Below, in pieces: positions 44,262 through 52,478 of a DNA stretch of 64,000 nt. Origin of the DNA: Mucilaginibacter sp. (GTDB lineage: Bacteria > Bacteroidota > Bacteroidia > Sphingobacteriales > Sphingobacteriaceae); assembly GCA_028288305.1 (NCBI GenBank), contig JAQBOA010000045.1:1-64000 (forward strand), in the 5' to 3' direction. How positions within the stretch are numbered: the stretch's first letter is position 1; the number at the start of each line of letters is the position of its first letter. The notes under the pieces are model-generated. The model searched no databases. It worked only from the letters and a program-made list of their open reading frames with translations, and was not told the origin of the DNA. Both the position numbers and the translations under genes were made by a program.

Positions 44262-45686
44262 TTATAGTTTAAGGAAATATTTTGAAAAATTTAACAATTC
44301 CTGTTCTTCAAAATGTCTCGCAATTAGCTGCAAACCTAACGGTAATCCCTTATTGTTATTACCACAAGGCAAAGAAATTGCAGGTGCGCCCGTTAATGAT
44401 GCTTGTACGGTAAAAATATCAGAAAGATACGTTACTACCGGATCTTTTTCATTTTTTCCGATTGCGAAAGCAGGCTCAGGCGCCGTGGGAACAAGGATAA
44501 AGTCGTACTCTTTAAAAATTTCTTCAGTTTTATCTTTTATTAATCTGCGCACTTTTTGAGCTTTAGCATAATACGCATCATAATAACCAGCGCTCAGTAC
44601 AAATGCACCTAACATAATACGACGCTTTACTTCTTTTCCAAAACCTTCAGAACGCGAACGCTTATAGGTAGATTGCAAATCACTGGCAGAAGGACTTCTA
44701 TACCCATAATGCACACCGTCATATCTTGAAAGATTTGAAGATGCTTCGGCCATTGCTAAAATGTAATATGCCGGAACCAAATAATCCAGGTGTTCAAAAG
44801 CAATAGGCTTAACAACATGCCCGTCTGAACGTAGTTTATCAATATATGCTGCAAGTGTGTTTTTTATTTCTTTATCAACCCCAGGGCTTGATAAAGATTC
44901 TTGTATATAAGCAATTTTTTTAGTTGACGAAGGCTTAATATGCTCACTATAAGCCGGTACTTTAATATTTGCAAGCGTGCCATCATACTCATCGGGGCCG
45001 GCCATAACTTCTAATAATAATGCGGCATCTTCAATTGATTTTGTAATAGGGCCCACTTGGTCAAATGATGAGGCATAAGCAATTATTCCATGCCTTGAAA
45101 TACGTCCATAAGTTGGTTTTAGTCCAATCAACCCACAAAATGAAGCGGGTTGTCTTACTGAACCACCTGTATCAGTACCTAATGCAGCAAGGCACATACC
45201 GGCCTGAACGGCCACTGCTGACCCACCTGATGATCCGCCGGATACCCTGGTTACATCAGCGTAATTTTTTACCGGGCCGAAATATGAATTTTCATTAGCC
45301 GCACCCATTCCAAATTCGTCGCAATTACAACGGCCAATAATCACAGCATCTTCGGCCAGTATACGCTCTACTACAGTTGAAGAATAAATAGAAGTGAAAT
45401 CTTTTAAAATCTTTGAGGAGGCACTAACTTTATGCCCTTTATAGCAAATGTTATCTTTTATAGCGATAACCATACCTGCAAGCTTACCGGCTGTACCCTG
45501 CTTTATACGGACATCCACTTTTTTAGCACATATTAATGCTTCCTGATCAAATACTTCGTTAAAGGCATTCAAATGAGCATTCAACGCAATTTTATCAAGA
45601 TATCCTTTTACTAGTTTTTCAACAGTAATTTCCCCAATTGCCAGCTCACTCTTTATTTCATTTAAAGAGTTATATGATTTAACCAT
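44262..45686 (-). CDS. gatA: Asp/Glu-tRNA amidotransferase subunit GatA
   Basis: GatA supplies ammonia from glutamine to GatB for making Gln-tRNA and Asn-tRNA from mischarged precursors. The 474-aa amidase has the Ser-cisSer-Lys triad K77 (VIAIKDNI), S152 (SGGSSGGSA) and S176 (GTDTGGSVRQP). These positions are exactly two less than in S. aureus GatA, which supports a true GatA and not a general amidase. gatB and gatC are not in the window, which is common in Bacteroidota. The start codon region lies inside one copy of a ~33-bp direct repeat. Confidence 0.93.
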   Translation of the reverse strand: MVKSYNSLNEIKSELAIGEITVEKLVKGYLDKIALNAHLNAFNEVFDQEALICAKKVDVRIKQGTAGKLAGMVIAIKDNICYKGHKVSASSKILKDFTSIYSSTVVERILAEDAVIIGRCNCDEFGMGAANENSYFGPVKNYADVTRVSGGSSGGSAVAVQAGMCLAALGTDTGGSVRQPASFCGLIGLKPTYGRISRHGIIAYASSFDQVGPITKSIEDAALLLEVMAGPDEYDGTLANIKVPAYSEHIKPSSTKKIAYIQESLSSPGVDKEIKNTLAAYIDKLRSDGHVVKPIAFEHLDYLVPAYYILAMAEASSNLSRYDGVHYGYRSPSASDLQSTYKRSRSEGFGKEVKRRIMLGAFVLSAGYYDAYYAKAQKVRRLIKDKTEEIFKEYDFILVPTAPEPAFAIGKNEKDPVVTYLSDIFTVQASLTGAPAISLPCGNNNKGLPLGLQLIARHFEEQELLNFSKYFLKL

Positions 45687-45718
45687 GGGCCTAAAATAAA
45701 AAACTTATCTGTTGAAAT
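45684..45718. repeat. Left copy of a ~33-bp direct repeat flanking the PAS-LuxR module
   Basis: CATGGGCCTAAAATAAAA... through GTTGAAAT here matches 47549-47581 with one substitution and two 1-nt gaps. It includes the gatA start codon (CAT on this strand) and ~32 bases upstream of it. Confidence 0.75.
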
Positions 45719-45905
45719 ATAATTATCTTATAAAACGGGCCAAACTAAGTTATTACTGTTCATCGTAAACTGGCAGAATGTTGAATCAGAACTATTACCG
45801 TTAAATTCATGGTGATTATAAGTAGCGTTGAGTGGGTAAAAAAGTTAAAAAGAACGTTATAGTTTATTTATTTAACACATATTTTATAAGGATTATTAAA
45901 CGGCG

Positions 45906-46073
45906 TTATTTGGAGTATTTAGCGATTTCACCCTTTTTAATATTTTCTTTAAATGGCATAAAAACGATTAGGCTCATAACCATCAATAAAATCAGCAACA
46001 AAATGAATGTTGTTTGATAGCCTTTTAAAATCAGTATTGTTTCATTGCATTTTTGTGATTTTTTTTGATCCAT
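45906..46073 (-). CDS. Small single-span membrane protein (55 aa)
   Basis: A short ORF (168 nt with stop TAA) translating to MDQKKSQKCNETILILKGYQ, then a strongly hydrophobic helix (residues ~21-39, TTFILLLILLMVMSLIVFM) and a basic/acidic tail PFKENIKKGEIAKYSK. The positive-membrane-charged design and clean ATG/TAA suggest a real small membrane protein. It is divergent from the PAS-LuxR regulator gene, 210 bp between starts, inside the segment flanked by direct repeats. The family is unknown. It might be a small regulator or a partner of an envelope complex. Confidence 0.55.
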   Translation of the reverse strand: MDQKKSQKCNETILILKGYQTTFILLLILLMVMSLIVFMPFKENIKKGEIAKYSK

Positions 46074-46090
46074 CCGTTGTTAAATATTTG

Positions 46091-46120
46091 TTGTTACCAA
46101 GTCTTTTTTTTATAATTTTG
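46091..46120 (+). promoter_or_regulatory. Putative promoter of the PAS-LuxR regulator gene
   Basis: TTG (46091-46093), 19 nt, then TAATTTTG (46113-46120) fits the Bacteroidota TTG-N19-TAnnTTTG promoter best of any site in the window. Transcription would start near 46126, leaving a ~158-nt leader that contains the AAATACC dyad. Confidence 0.5.
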
Positions 46121-46158
46121 CCTTTTCAACCAAAGTAACCATCATTATAATACTAAAA

Positions 46159-46180
46159 AAATACCCATTTATAGGTATTT
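46159..46180. promoter_or_regulatory. 22-nt dyad AAATACC-N8-GGTATTT upstream of the PAS-LuxR gene
   Basis: The identical 22-nt string recurs at 47192-47213, about the same distance before the decayed paralog (104 versus 94 nt to the ATG). The loop is CATTTATA in both. It is a good candidate for an autoregulatory operator or leader hairpin. Confidence 0.55.
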
Positions 46181-46283
46181 AAATTATGTGAAGAATTAAA
46201 CGTGTATTATATTTATAGCAGACTATTTTATTGAATTCAAACGACTTTAAATACTAACCCCATCCATTTTTATTACATACCTA

Positions 46284-47051
46284 ATGAAGCTAGAACTGTT
46301 TAGCACAGAGGCCAATAACATATGGAAAAAAGCGGCAAGCCGCCCCACTTCCGAAAAATTTCATTTTGAAGTTGACATATACAAAAAGCTATTAAGTTTT
46401 TTCCTGGTTGGCGACTATTATTACTTTATTTTCAACATTGCCATTTTGGATATAGAATTTGCCAGCACGGAAATTGAAATGGTTTTAGGATATCAACCGT
46501 CAGAGTATAATTTGCCTAAGCTGCTTGATATTATACACCCAGACGACCGTCCTTTTTTTTTAAATTTCGAAAACAAGGCAGGGCAATTTTTGACAATGCT
46601 CCCTATAGAAAAATTAATGAAGTATAAAGTAAGATACGATTATCGAATACAAAAAAAGAATGGAGAGTACATAAGGGTATTACAACAAAGTACAGCAATT
46701 GAACAAGATGAAAACGGCAGATTAATTAGGACGCTAAGCGTGCATACTGATATAACACATTTAAAGCCCGATGGCAAACCTTTGCTTTCATTTATAGGCC
46801 TTGATGGTGAACCCTCCTATATAAACGTTGATGTAGAAGAAGTTTTTTCAGTAAGCAAAGAATTTTTGAGTAAAAGAGAGAAACAGGTGCTTACACTTTT
46901 AATAGAAGGCAAATTAAGTAAAGAAATCAGCATTATATTAAATATAAGTAAGCAAACGGTTGACAGGCATCGCAAAAATATGATAGCAAGAAATAATTTT
47001 AATAATACTGCGGAGTTAATAAGTAACGCTATTAGAAAGGGCTGGCTTTGA
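46284..47051 (+). CDS. PAS domain - LuxR-type DNA-binding regulator
   Basis: The 255-aa cytoplasmic transcription factor has a short N-terminal region, a PAS fold at ~45-165 (FASTEIEMVLGYQPSEYNLPKLLDIIHPDDRPFFLN, then the PAC-like YDYRIQKKNGEYIRVLQQSTAIEQDENGRLIRTLSVHTDITHLK), and a LuxR helix-turn-helix at ~192-255 (LSKREKQVLTLLIEGKLSKEISIILNISKQTVDRHRKNMIARNN). The HTH matches response-regulator output domains of the NarL group, but there is no receiver. The signal is unknown. A truncated paralog follows, and the gene lies in a direct-repeat-flanked segment between tatA and gatA. Confidence 0.88.
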   Translation: MKLELFSTEANNIWKKAASRPTSEKFHFEVDIYKKLLSFFLVGDYYYFIFNIAILDIEFASTEIEMVLGYQPSEYNLPKLLDIIHPDDRPFFLNFENKAGQFLTMLPIEKLMKYKVRYDYRIQKKNGEYIRVLQQSTAIEQDENGRLIRTLSVHTDITHLKPDGKPLLSFIGLDGEPSYINVDVEEVFSVSKEFLSKREKQVLTLLIEGKLSKEISIILNISKQTVDRHRKNMIARNNFNNTAELISNAIRKGWL

Positions 47052-47178
47052 TTTAAAGGTTTAAATAAGGTTTAGGTTAATTAAGTTTAGCGTATTATTT
47101 CAGTTTTAGCTTAAGTTTTAATTAAAAGTTTTAAATGAGATTTCGTCTTAAATTTCATTTACGCCAAAAATAAACAAT

Positions 47179-47226
47179 CAAACACCGATAAAAATACCCA
47201 TTTATAGGTATTTTTATCGGTGTTTG
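47179..47226. repeat. Perfect 20-bp inverted repeat containing the shared dyad
   Basis: CAAACACCGATAAAAATACC, an 8-nt CATTTATA loop and its exact reverse complement. The inner 22 nt equal the dyad at 46159-46180. No T-run follows, so it is not a standard terminator. Confidence 0.7.
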
Positions 47227-47306
47227 AGAAATCAAAGACTGACAATGAAACATTTGATTAATTCTATAATTTAACTTTAACTAAACACTTTATCATTTAT
47301 ACCTAA

Positions 47307-47502
47307 ATGAAACTTGAGCTATTTACCCTTGCAGATAAAAGGCAAGCTAAGTAAGGAAATCAGCGATATTTTGTAAATCAGCCAAACAAACGGTTGCCAG
47401 GCACCGCAAAATATGCTTAATAAAAACAATCTTAGTAACACCAGTGAATTGATTGTTAAGGCTATAAGGCAGGGATGGAATAAATGCGCAGGGAATTTAT
47501 AG
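47307..47502 (+). pseudogene. Decayed, internally deleted paralog of the PAS-LuxR regulator
   Basis: It begins ATGAAACTTGAGCTATTTAC (MKLELF, as in the intact gene). After ~8 codons it jumps to sequence matching the HTH end: GGCAA..AAGTAAGGAAATCAGC, CAAACGGTTGCCAGGCACCG, then GCTATAAGGCAGGGATGG. The whole PAS region is missing, and early stop codons (TAA, TAA) break the HTH frame. In the HTH part roughly three quarters of bases match the intact copy. It is a relic of a duplicated regulator gene. Confidence 0.8.
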
Positions 47503-47548
47503 ATCGTTTCCACACCCCCAACTGATGATAGGCACCAGCCTATTTAGT

Positions 47549-47581
47549 CATGGCCTAAAATAAAAAACTTATCCGTTGAAT
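47549..47581. repeat. Right copy of the ~33-bp direct repeat
   Basis: This is the counterpart of 45684-45718. It also forms the left arm of the tatA terminator hairpin (47565-47603). It retains an ATG-like CAT corresponding to the gatA start, followed within three codons by a stop. Confidence 0.75.
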
Positions 47582-47603
47582 GGTAATATCAACAGATAAG
47601 TTT
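47565..47603 (-). terminator. Intrinsic terminator after tatA
   Basis: AAACTTATC(C/T)GTTGA pairs with its inverted copy (15 of 16). On the minus strand the stem is followed by TTTTTTATTTT. It lies 45 nt after the tatA stop. Confidence 0.7.
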
Positions 47604-47647
47604 ATAAAAATAAAAAAAGAGGACAGAATTAAAACTTTACCTTATAA

Positions 47648-47851
47648 CTAAACCTTCGGCTTATCGCCGCTATTGGTATTAGTATTATTGGTTGTTGTTG
47701 TAACGCTGTTACTTTCGCCGTTCTGAGCGTCTTTGAATTCTTTCACGCCTTTGCCCAAACCTCTCATAAGTTCAGGAATTTTTTTACCGCCAAAAAATAG
47801 CAATAGTGCTAAGACGATTAAAATAATGTGTTGTGGCTCCAAAAGTCCCAT
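47648..47851 (-). CDS. tatA: Twin-arginine translocase subunit TatA
   Basis: TatA forms the pore of the Tat pathway for folded proteins. The 67-aa product has one N-terminal membrane helix (IILIVLALLLFF), the GGKKIPELMRGLGKGVKEFKDAQ amphipathic helix with its conserved hinge glycine, and a Asn/Thr-rich tail. The length is normal. A second TatA/TatB-like gene stands 24 nt upstream on the same strand. No tatC is in the window. Confidence 0.92.
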   Translation of the reverse strand: MGLLEPQHIILIVLALLLFFGGKKIPELMRGLGKGVKEFKDAQNGESNSVTTTTNNTNTNSGDKPKV

Positions 47852-47875
47852 GATTTTTTAATTTAATATTATGAT

Positions 47876-48337
47876 TTATACTCTTATTTGTGTCCTTTTA
47901 GTTGGTTCAGTTGCTGTTTCCGTATCTGCATGCGGAACAGCAACATGGTTTTCAGTAACCGGTTCATTTTGTGCTCCAGTATGATTATCGGTTACTGTGC
48001 TTTCATTTACGTTAAAATTATATTCATTCATCGGTATAGTATTTTCCACTCCCGGGTGGTTTTCTGCTAAAGTACCTGATGAAAGTTGATTCTGAGTAAT
48101 TTCAGCCTGGTTATTAATAGCAATTTCTGTCTTTTTCTCTTCGTAGCTATTTATTTGATTATTAATTTCACGTTTAACCCCATCAGTAGCATCTTTAAAA
48201 TCACGTATACCCTTACCAAGCCCCCGTGCAATTTCAGGAAGCTTCTCACCGCCAAAAAGCAACAGAGCAACAAATACAATTATTATCATGTCAGATGAAA
48301 AAAGGTTGCTCAAAAACAATAGATCTGAACTATGCAT
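47876..48337 (-). CDS. TatA/TatB-like protein with long tail
   Basis: A 153-aa twin-arginine translocase-like protein. The helix MIIIVFVALLLFGGEKLPEIARGLGKGIRDFKDATDGV at ~17-54 is the Tat signature. About 100 more residues, rich in Glu, Asn and Thr and likely disordered, follow (many ENH and TENH turns). It is preceded by 16 residues rather than starting at the helix. I use the ATG at 48337; an upstream TTG would add 12 residues. The tail makes it TatB-like in length but not in sequence. Confidence 0.85.
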   Translation of the reverse strand: MHSSDLLFLSNLFSSDMIIIVFVALLLFGGEKLPEIARGLGKGIRDFKDATDGVKREINNQINSYEEKKTEIAINNQAEITQNQLSSGTLAENHPGVENTIPMNEYNFNVNESTVTDNHTGAQNEPVTENHVAVPHADTETATEPTKRTQIRV

Positions 48338-48398
48338 ACTATCTAATAAATTATAGTTTACAAATATAGACAATTAAAATAATGTAAAAGTTTAAAAA

Positions 48399-49694
48399 CT
48401 AATTAGGGGCAAGCCAGATTCTGGGGTTAACCGCAGTTGTTCCTTTATATAACGAAAAACTTACAATTGCTTCACCCGTTGATGAATCGGTAGCTGCTGT
48501 GCCAATTACTTGTTTGGTACTTACTTTTTGCCCATCCTTAACGTTAAATGATTTAAGGTTAGAATAAGCTGTAAAATATTCACCATGTTGTATAACCACC
48601 AAAAACGTGCCGCTTATATTTGAAATACTTTTAACTTCTCCCTGAAATACAGCCCTTACCGAAGCTCCCGGATTTGTCCTGATGTCCCATCCATAGCTTT
48701 CATTTTTAATTCCTTCACTATCATTGTAAATTCCAAAGCCTTGTTTAAGAACTCCGTTTGTAACGGGCCACGGCAAAGAACCACGGTTTCCTAAAAAGTC
48801 ATTTGACAACCTTGCAGCTTCTGGTGTTGCATTTAAAATCTCGCTGGTAGTTGAACTTTTTGTTATTACTCTTGTTTTTGGAGCTGCCACCTCACGGTTT
48901 TCAGCCTTAGCTTTCGCCGCTTCTGCCTTTGCCTCTAACCTGGCTTCAGCTTCAGCTTTGCGCCTTGCTTCCTCTATTTCTCTTCGAATTGCAGCATTAA
49001 TTTCCCGGTTAGTTTTAGCAATTTTCCTTTGCACATCCTGTTGCTGCTGTTTTAATTGCCCTTCATGTTTTGAAAGATCAGCTACCACTTGTACCTGGCT
49101 GTTTTTTTCTTTGCCAAGAGTTGCTTTCTCTTTTTCCTGATCTAACAGTAAATTATTCTTTTCCTTTTTATTTTTATCCAGTTCAACTATCTTAACATGT
49201 AACTCTGATTGTGTTTCCTGGATATATTCTGCCTGGCGTTCGCGATAAGTACCAATCTGCTGTAAATATTTTAAACGTTTGTAAGCCTGGTTAAAGTCTT
49301 TCGCTGCAAAAATAAACATCAGCTTATTGTAAGCACTTTGATTACGATAGGTAAAAAGCACCATTGCAGCATATTCTTTCTTCAATTGGTCTAACTGGCC
49401 TTTTAAATCATGCACAAAATTATTATTTTCAGAAATTTGGTTATCCAGGTTCCTTACCTCTGAATTTATATTGCTGATTTTTTGCTCGCGAAGAATAATC
49501 TGCTGTTTTAATAAGTTAAGCTGCTTTAAAGTGGCCCTTTTATTGTTGGCTGTTTCCTGGTATTCCTGGTTAAGTTGCTCCAATTGCTGCGTTAATATTT
49601 CGCGCTGGTGCTTTAATTCGGCACTGCTTTGGGCGTGTACATGAACAGTGGCAAAAACCAAAAGTAAAAAGAATACTGCTTTGAAAAATTTCAT
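48399..49694 (-). CDS. EnvC-like murein hydrolase activator (degenerate M23/LytM domain)
   Basis: A 431-aa exported protein with signal peptide (1-21, ending HVHAQ), a long coiled coil at ~22-265 (heavy in Glu, Gln, Lys and Leu) and a LytM domain at ~305-431. The zinc ligands of active M23 peptidases are missing: the HxxxD site reads ESYGWDIRTNPG, and the HxH region reads VSFSLYKG. That points to an EnvC-type activator of amidases in cell separation and not to a peptidase. It is conserved next to DUF4292 and TPR genes in Bacteroidota, which fits an envelope role. Confidence 0.87.
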   Translation of the reverse strand: MKFFKAVFFLLLVFATVHVHAQSSAELKHQREILTQQLEQLNQEYQETANNKRATLKQLNLLKQQIILREQKISNINSEVRNLDNQISENNNFVHDLKGQLDQLKKEYAAMVLFTYRNQSAYNKLMFIFAAKDFNQAYKRLKYLQQIGTYRERQAEYIQETQSELHVKIVELDKNKKEKNNLLLDQEKEKATLGKEKNSQVQVVADLSKHEGQLKQQQQDVQRKIAKTNREINAAIRREIEEARRKAEAEARLEAKAEAAKAKAENREVAAPKTRVITKSSTTSEILNATPEAARLSNDFLGNRGSLPWPVTNGVLKQGFGIYNDSEGIKNESYGWDIRTNPGASVRAVFQGEVKSISNISGTFLVVIQHGEYFTAYSNLKSFNVKDGQKVSTKQVIGTAATDSSTGEAIVSFSLYKGTTAVNPRIWLAPN

Positions 49695-49722
49695 TAACTG
49701 CTATTTCTAATCTTATCTTACA

Positions 49723-50550
49723 TTAATTAGCTTCCGTATACCTTGCAGGAATATTAAACGGATATTCCAGCGGCTGGTCAAACTCTATTTTTATATAGTG
49801 TAAATTAACCAGTATTTTTTTATCTTTTACTACGGACGTGATATCTATTTGCGAAGGTATTATCCTATTATCTGTTTGCAAAAAAGTATTATTAATTACT
49901 TGCAGTGCTTGCCCGGTAGTTTGATTACTTAAATTTGTTTGAGTAACTTTCATCCCAGGCCCAATCACAAGTTTATACATTAAATCCTGCAAATTACCCA
50001 TTAAGGTAATCGTATCACCTTTTGTTTGTAGATCTGCATTTTCATTAACTAATTCAGGTATTGCATTACCTGTAAGCAACGATTCTAAAGTTTTATAATT
50101 GATTTCTTTACCGGCAAATTTATAGATATAGCTAAAAGGTTGCTTTATATAAAGACTTTGCAGCCTGTTAATGATCATTATACTATCAGGAGTAATCAAT
50201 GCGCGTGCAGCTTCAATTCCTGCTATTGCCGTAACTGAAACCCATATTTTTTGATCCCTTTTTATACGTATGTTTAAGGTAACATCATTACTGTTTCCGC
50301 TAAAATCCAGTGTGGTATGTGCTTTCCCAGAAAATGTGTTAAAATTAGTCTGCCCTGCCCTTATAGCATCCAGTTTAACACGTTTATTATCTGTTGGGTT
50401 TACGATATTACCCGACGCCCTGTTTGTTACCATATGCTTTCTTGCTTTACAGCTTATCAATATCAGCAGGCTGCAAATTATAAGTAACTTTATGTAACGA
50501 TAAATTAAACCAACACTATTTGAAATCTTATTCAATGTATTTTCTTTCAT
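49723..50550 (-). CDS. DUF4292 family lipoprotein
   Basis: A 275-aa predicted lipoprotein with a hydrophobic signal (about 16-33) and lipobox LISC (C34). A DUF4292 domain follows, with a LolA/LolB-like fold signature (ITPDSIMIINRLQSLYIKQPFSYI, then the C-terminal YIKIEFDQPLEYPFNIPARY). DUF4292 proteins are Bacteroidota-specific and are encoded beside TPR and EnvC genes; lipoprotein handling is suspected. It overlaps the TPR gene by 23 nt. Confidence 0.83.
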   Translation of the reverse strand: MKENTLNKISNSVGLIYRYIKLLIICSLLILISCKARKHMVTNRASGNIVNPTDNKRVKLDAIRAGQTNFNTFSGKAHTTLDFSGNSNDVTLNIRIKRDQKIWVSVTAIAGIEAARALITPDSIMIINRLQSLYIKQPFSYIYKFAGKEINYKTLESLLTGNAIPELVNENADLQTKGDTITLMGNLQDLMYKLVIGPGMKVTQTNLSNQTTGQALQVINNTFLQTDNRIIPSQIDITSVVKDKKILVNLHYIKIEFDQPLEYPFNIPARYTEAN

Positions 50551-52327
50551 TTATTTTTCGTTCTAAAAGCGGTGAATTGTCCCCATTCGCCTTAGCTTTT
50601 TTCCAATTTTCTACAGCGGCGTCTACATTACCAAGATAAAACATTATATCTCCAAAATGTTCTGATTTTACTCCGCTTTTATCTTTATCGTCCGTTAAAG
50701 CCTTTTCTATCCATAATTTTGCGCCATCATAATCTTTTTGTTTAAACAATATCCAGGCATAAGTATCTTCAAATGAAGCATTATTAGATTGCAAGTCATT
50801 TGATCGTTTTGACATTTTTGCCGCCTTTTCCAATTGTTCACCCCTTAACGATAAGTAATAAGCATAATTATTTAAAGTAAATGCGTTATCCGGATTAAAA
50901 CTCAGCGCTTTTTCATAAGCCTCATCTGAGTTTTTATTATCTTTTAAATCGTGATAGCAATCACCTAAAGATGAAAAACTTTGCGCAAGCAATTCCTTGT
51001 CCTGGAGCTCTAACGAGGTAGCATTCTTAATATAACTTACAGCTTTGTTGTAATCCTTTTTAATCAGCCATGCAACTCCCACCAAATAATTCATCCAGGC
51101 CTGGTTAGGGAAAAACGAAAGTGAGTTTTCCCCATCCTTAATTGCTCCATCAGCATCATTATCACCTAATTCAATACGCACCAGCTGTTCCTGCACTTCA
51201 TAAACCTGATTGTTAAGCACAACTGATTTCTTATATGCCTCTTTAGCGTCCTTTAAACGTTCATTTTGCATAAGCATATCGCCATAAACCGCAAAAGCTT
51301 TAGCATCATCAGGGTGAGTAGCAGTAAGTATTCTGCTTAATTCAAGTGCACTGGCTTTAGCATTGGGGTCAGGGAATTGCGGTAAATAACCTAAAATAAT
51401 TTTTATTTTTTGGTCTATAAAAATGTCTGGAATTGCAAATGCTAACTTAAGCTCATTAAAACTGGCCTGGTAATCTTTCTTATCCCTATAAATATCAGCT
51501 AAGGCCAGGTGAACTAACCCGCTGTTGTTATTTATTTTTTCGGCAGTTTGTAGTACTTTGAGCGCTTTATCACTCAGGTTATTTGCATTATAAAGCTCCG
51601 AGAGGAACAAATAATATTTAATTTGTGAAGGATTTGTATTGATCATTTCCTGCAGCTGCTGCGCAGCCAGGTCCACCTTACCTTGTTTAAGATAAATTTT
51701 TTGCCGGTTAGCAAGCAGATCGTCACTCGGTCCTGTCAGTTGTTCTAACTGGTCATAAACTTTTAAAGCCTCATCATATCTCTTTTGAATAAAGTAGGCA
51801 TTGGCCTTATCAAAATAATAATCCGGTTTATCAGGGTTAATTCTTATTAATTCATTAAATACATTTTCAAGTTTATTGATATCACTGCTTTTCTCGTAAC
51901 AATCGGCTAAAGCCAGCCAGTAATATTCATTATCCTGGTTTATTGTAACCGCTCTTTCCAGCAATTGCTGAGCTTGCGTGTAATTATTTTTGTCTTTTCT
52001 GATAATCGCAAGTTCATATAAAGAAGCATCATTTAAAGGATCAATTTGTATTACCTTATTAAACAATTCAGCCGCCATATTTTGGTTATCGATTGTTTTT
52101 TGGCGTAAAGCATTAAAAAAAATATCTTTCACCACTGCGCTATCCATTGATGTTAATGGCTTACCTACAACTACTACAATAGCGTTACCATTATCCGGAT
52201 TTTTATTCTGCGCTAAAGCAGGACTGGAAAGAAACAAGAATAAAGACACAAGAATCAGAGCAGGAGATATATAAGCTATCCCTGTAATACTACTCTGTAA
52301 TCTATATATAAATTCTTTATCTTTCAT
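50528..52327 (-). CDS. Exported tetratricopeptide repeat protein
   Basis: A 599-aa periplasmic protein with signal peptide/anchor (about 14-40, ending SPALAQ) and an array of TPR repeats over most of its length, e.g. NDASLYELAIIRKDKNNYTQAQQLLERAV and DNAFTLNNYAYYLSLRGEQLEKAAKMSKR. TPR arrays mediate protein contacts; no enzyme motif is present. It is translationally coupled to the DUF4292 gene. A stutter repeat (CTTGACTCTTGCTTCTTGACT) fills the gap to dut. Confidence 0.83.
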   Translation of the reverse strand: MKDKEFIYRLQSSITGIAYISPALILVSLFLFLSSPALAQNKNPDNGNAIVVVVGKPLTSMDSAVVKDIFFNALRQKTIDNQNMAAELFNKVIQIDPLNDASLYELAIIRKDKNNYTQAQQLLERAVTINQDNEYYWLALADCYEKSSDINKLENVFNELIRINPDKPDYYFDKANAYFIQKRYDEALKVYDQLEQLTGPSDDLLANRQKIYLKQGKVDLAAQQLQEMINTNPSQIKYYLFLSELYNANNLSDKALKVLQTAEKINNNSGLVHLALADIYRDKKDYQASFNELKLAFAIPDIFIDQKIKIILGYLPQFPDPNAKASALELSRILTATHPDDAKAFAVYGDMLMQNERLKDAKEAYKKSVVLNNQVYEVQEQLVRIELGDNDADGAIKDGENSLSFFPNQAWMNYLVGVAWLIKKDYNKAVSYIKNATSLELQDKELLAQSFSSLGDCYHDLKDNKNSDEAYEKALSFNPDNAFTLNNYAYYLSLRGEQLEKAAKMSKRSNDLQSNNASFEDTYAWILFKQKDYDGAKLWIEKALTDDKDKSGVKSEHFGDIMFYLGNVDAAVENWKKAKANGDNSPLLERKINERKYIE

Positions 52328-52478
52328 GTCTATTTTCTTGCCCGGCTTCCAAAATTATTATAACTATTGAACATCTTCCCAAAATTCCGGCTCTATAACT
52401 CTATCCTGATCCTTGTTTCTAACTCTTGTTTTTGGGCTCTTATTTCTTGACTCTTGCTTCTTGACTCTAAAAATATCA

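Noticed and set aside
45832..46017. Plus-strand 61-codon frame opposite the small membrane protein
   Set aside because: It has no convincing start context; the opposite-strand 55-aa frame has a cleaner ATG, transmembrane helix and charge pattern.
47179..47226. Perfect 20-bp hairpin read as a terminator of the LuxR gene
   Set aside because: It lies 128 nt after the stop and has no T-run on either side; sharing of its core with the regulator's upstream DNA points to an operator or repeat instead.
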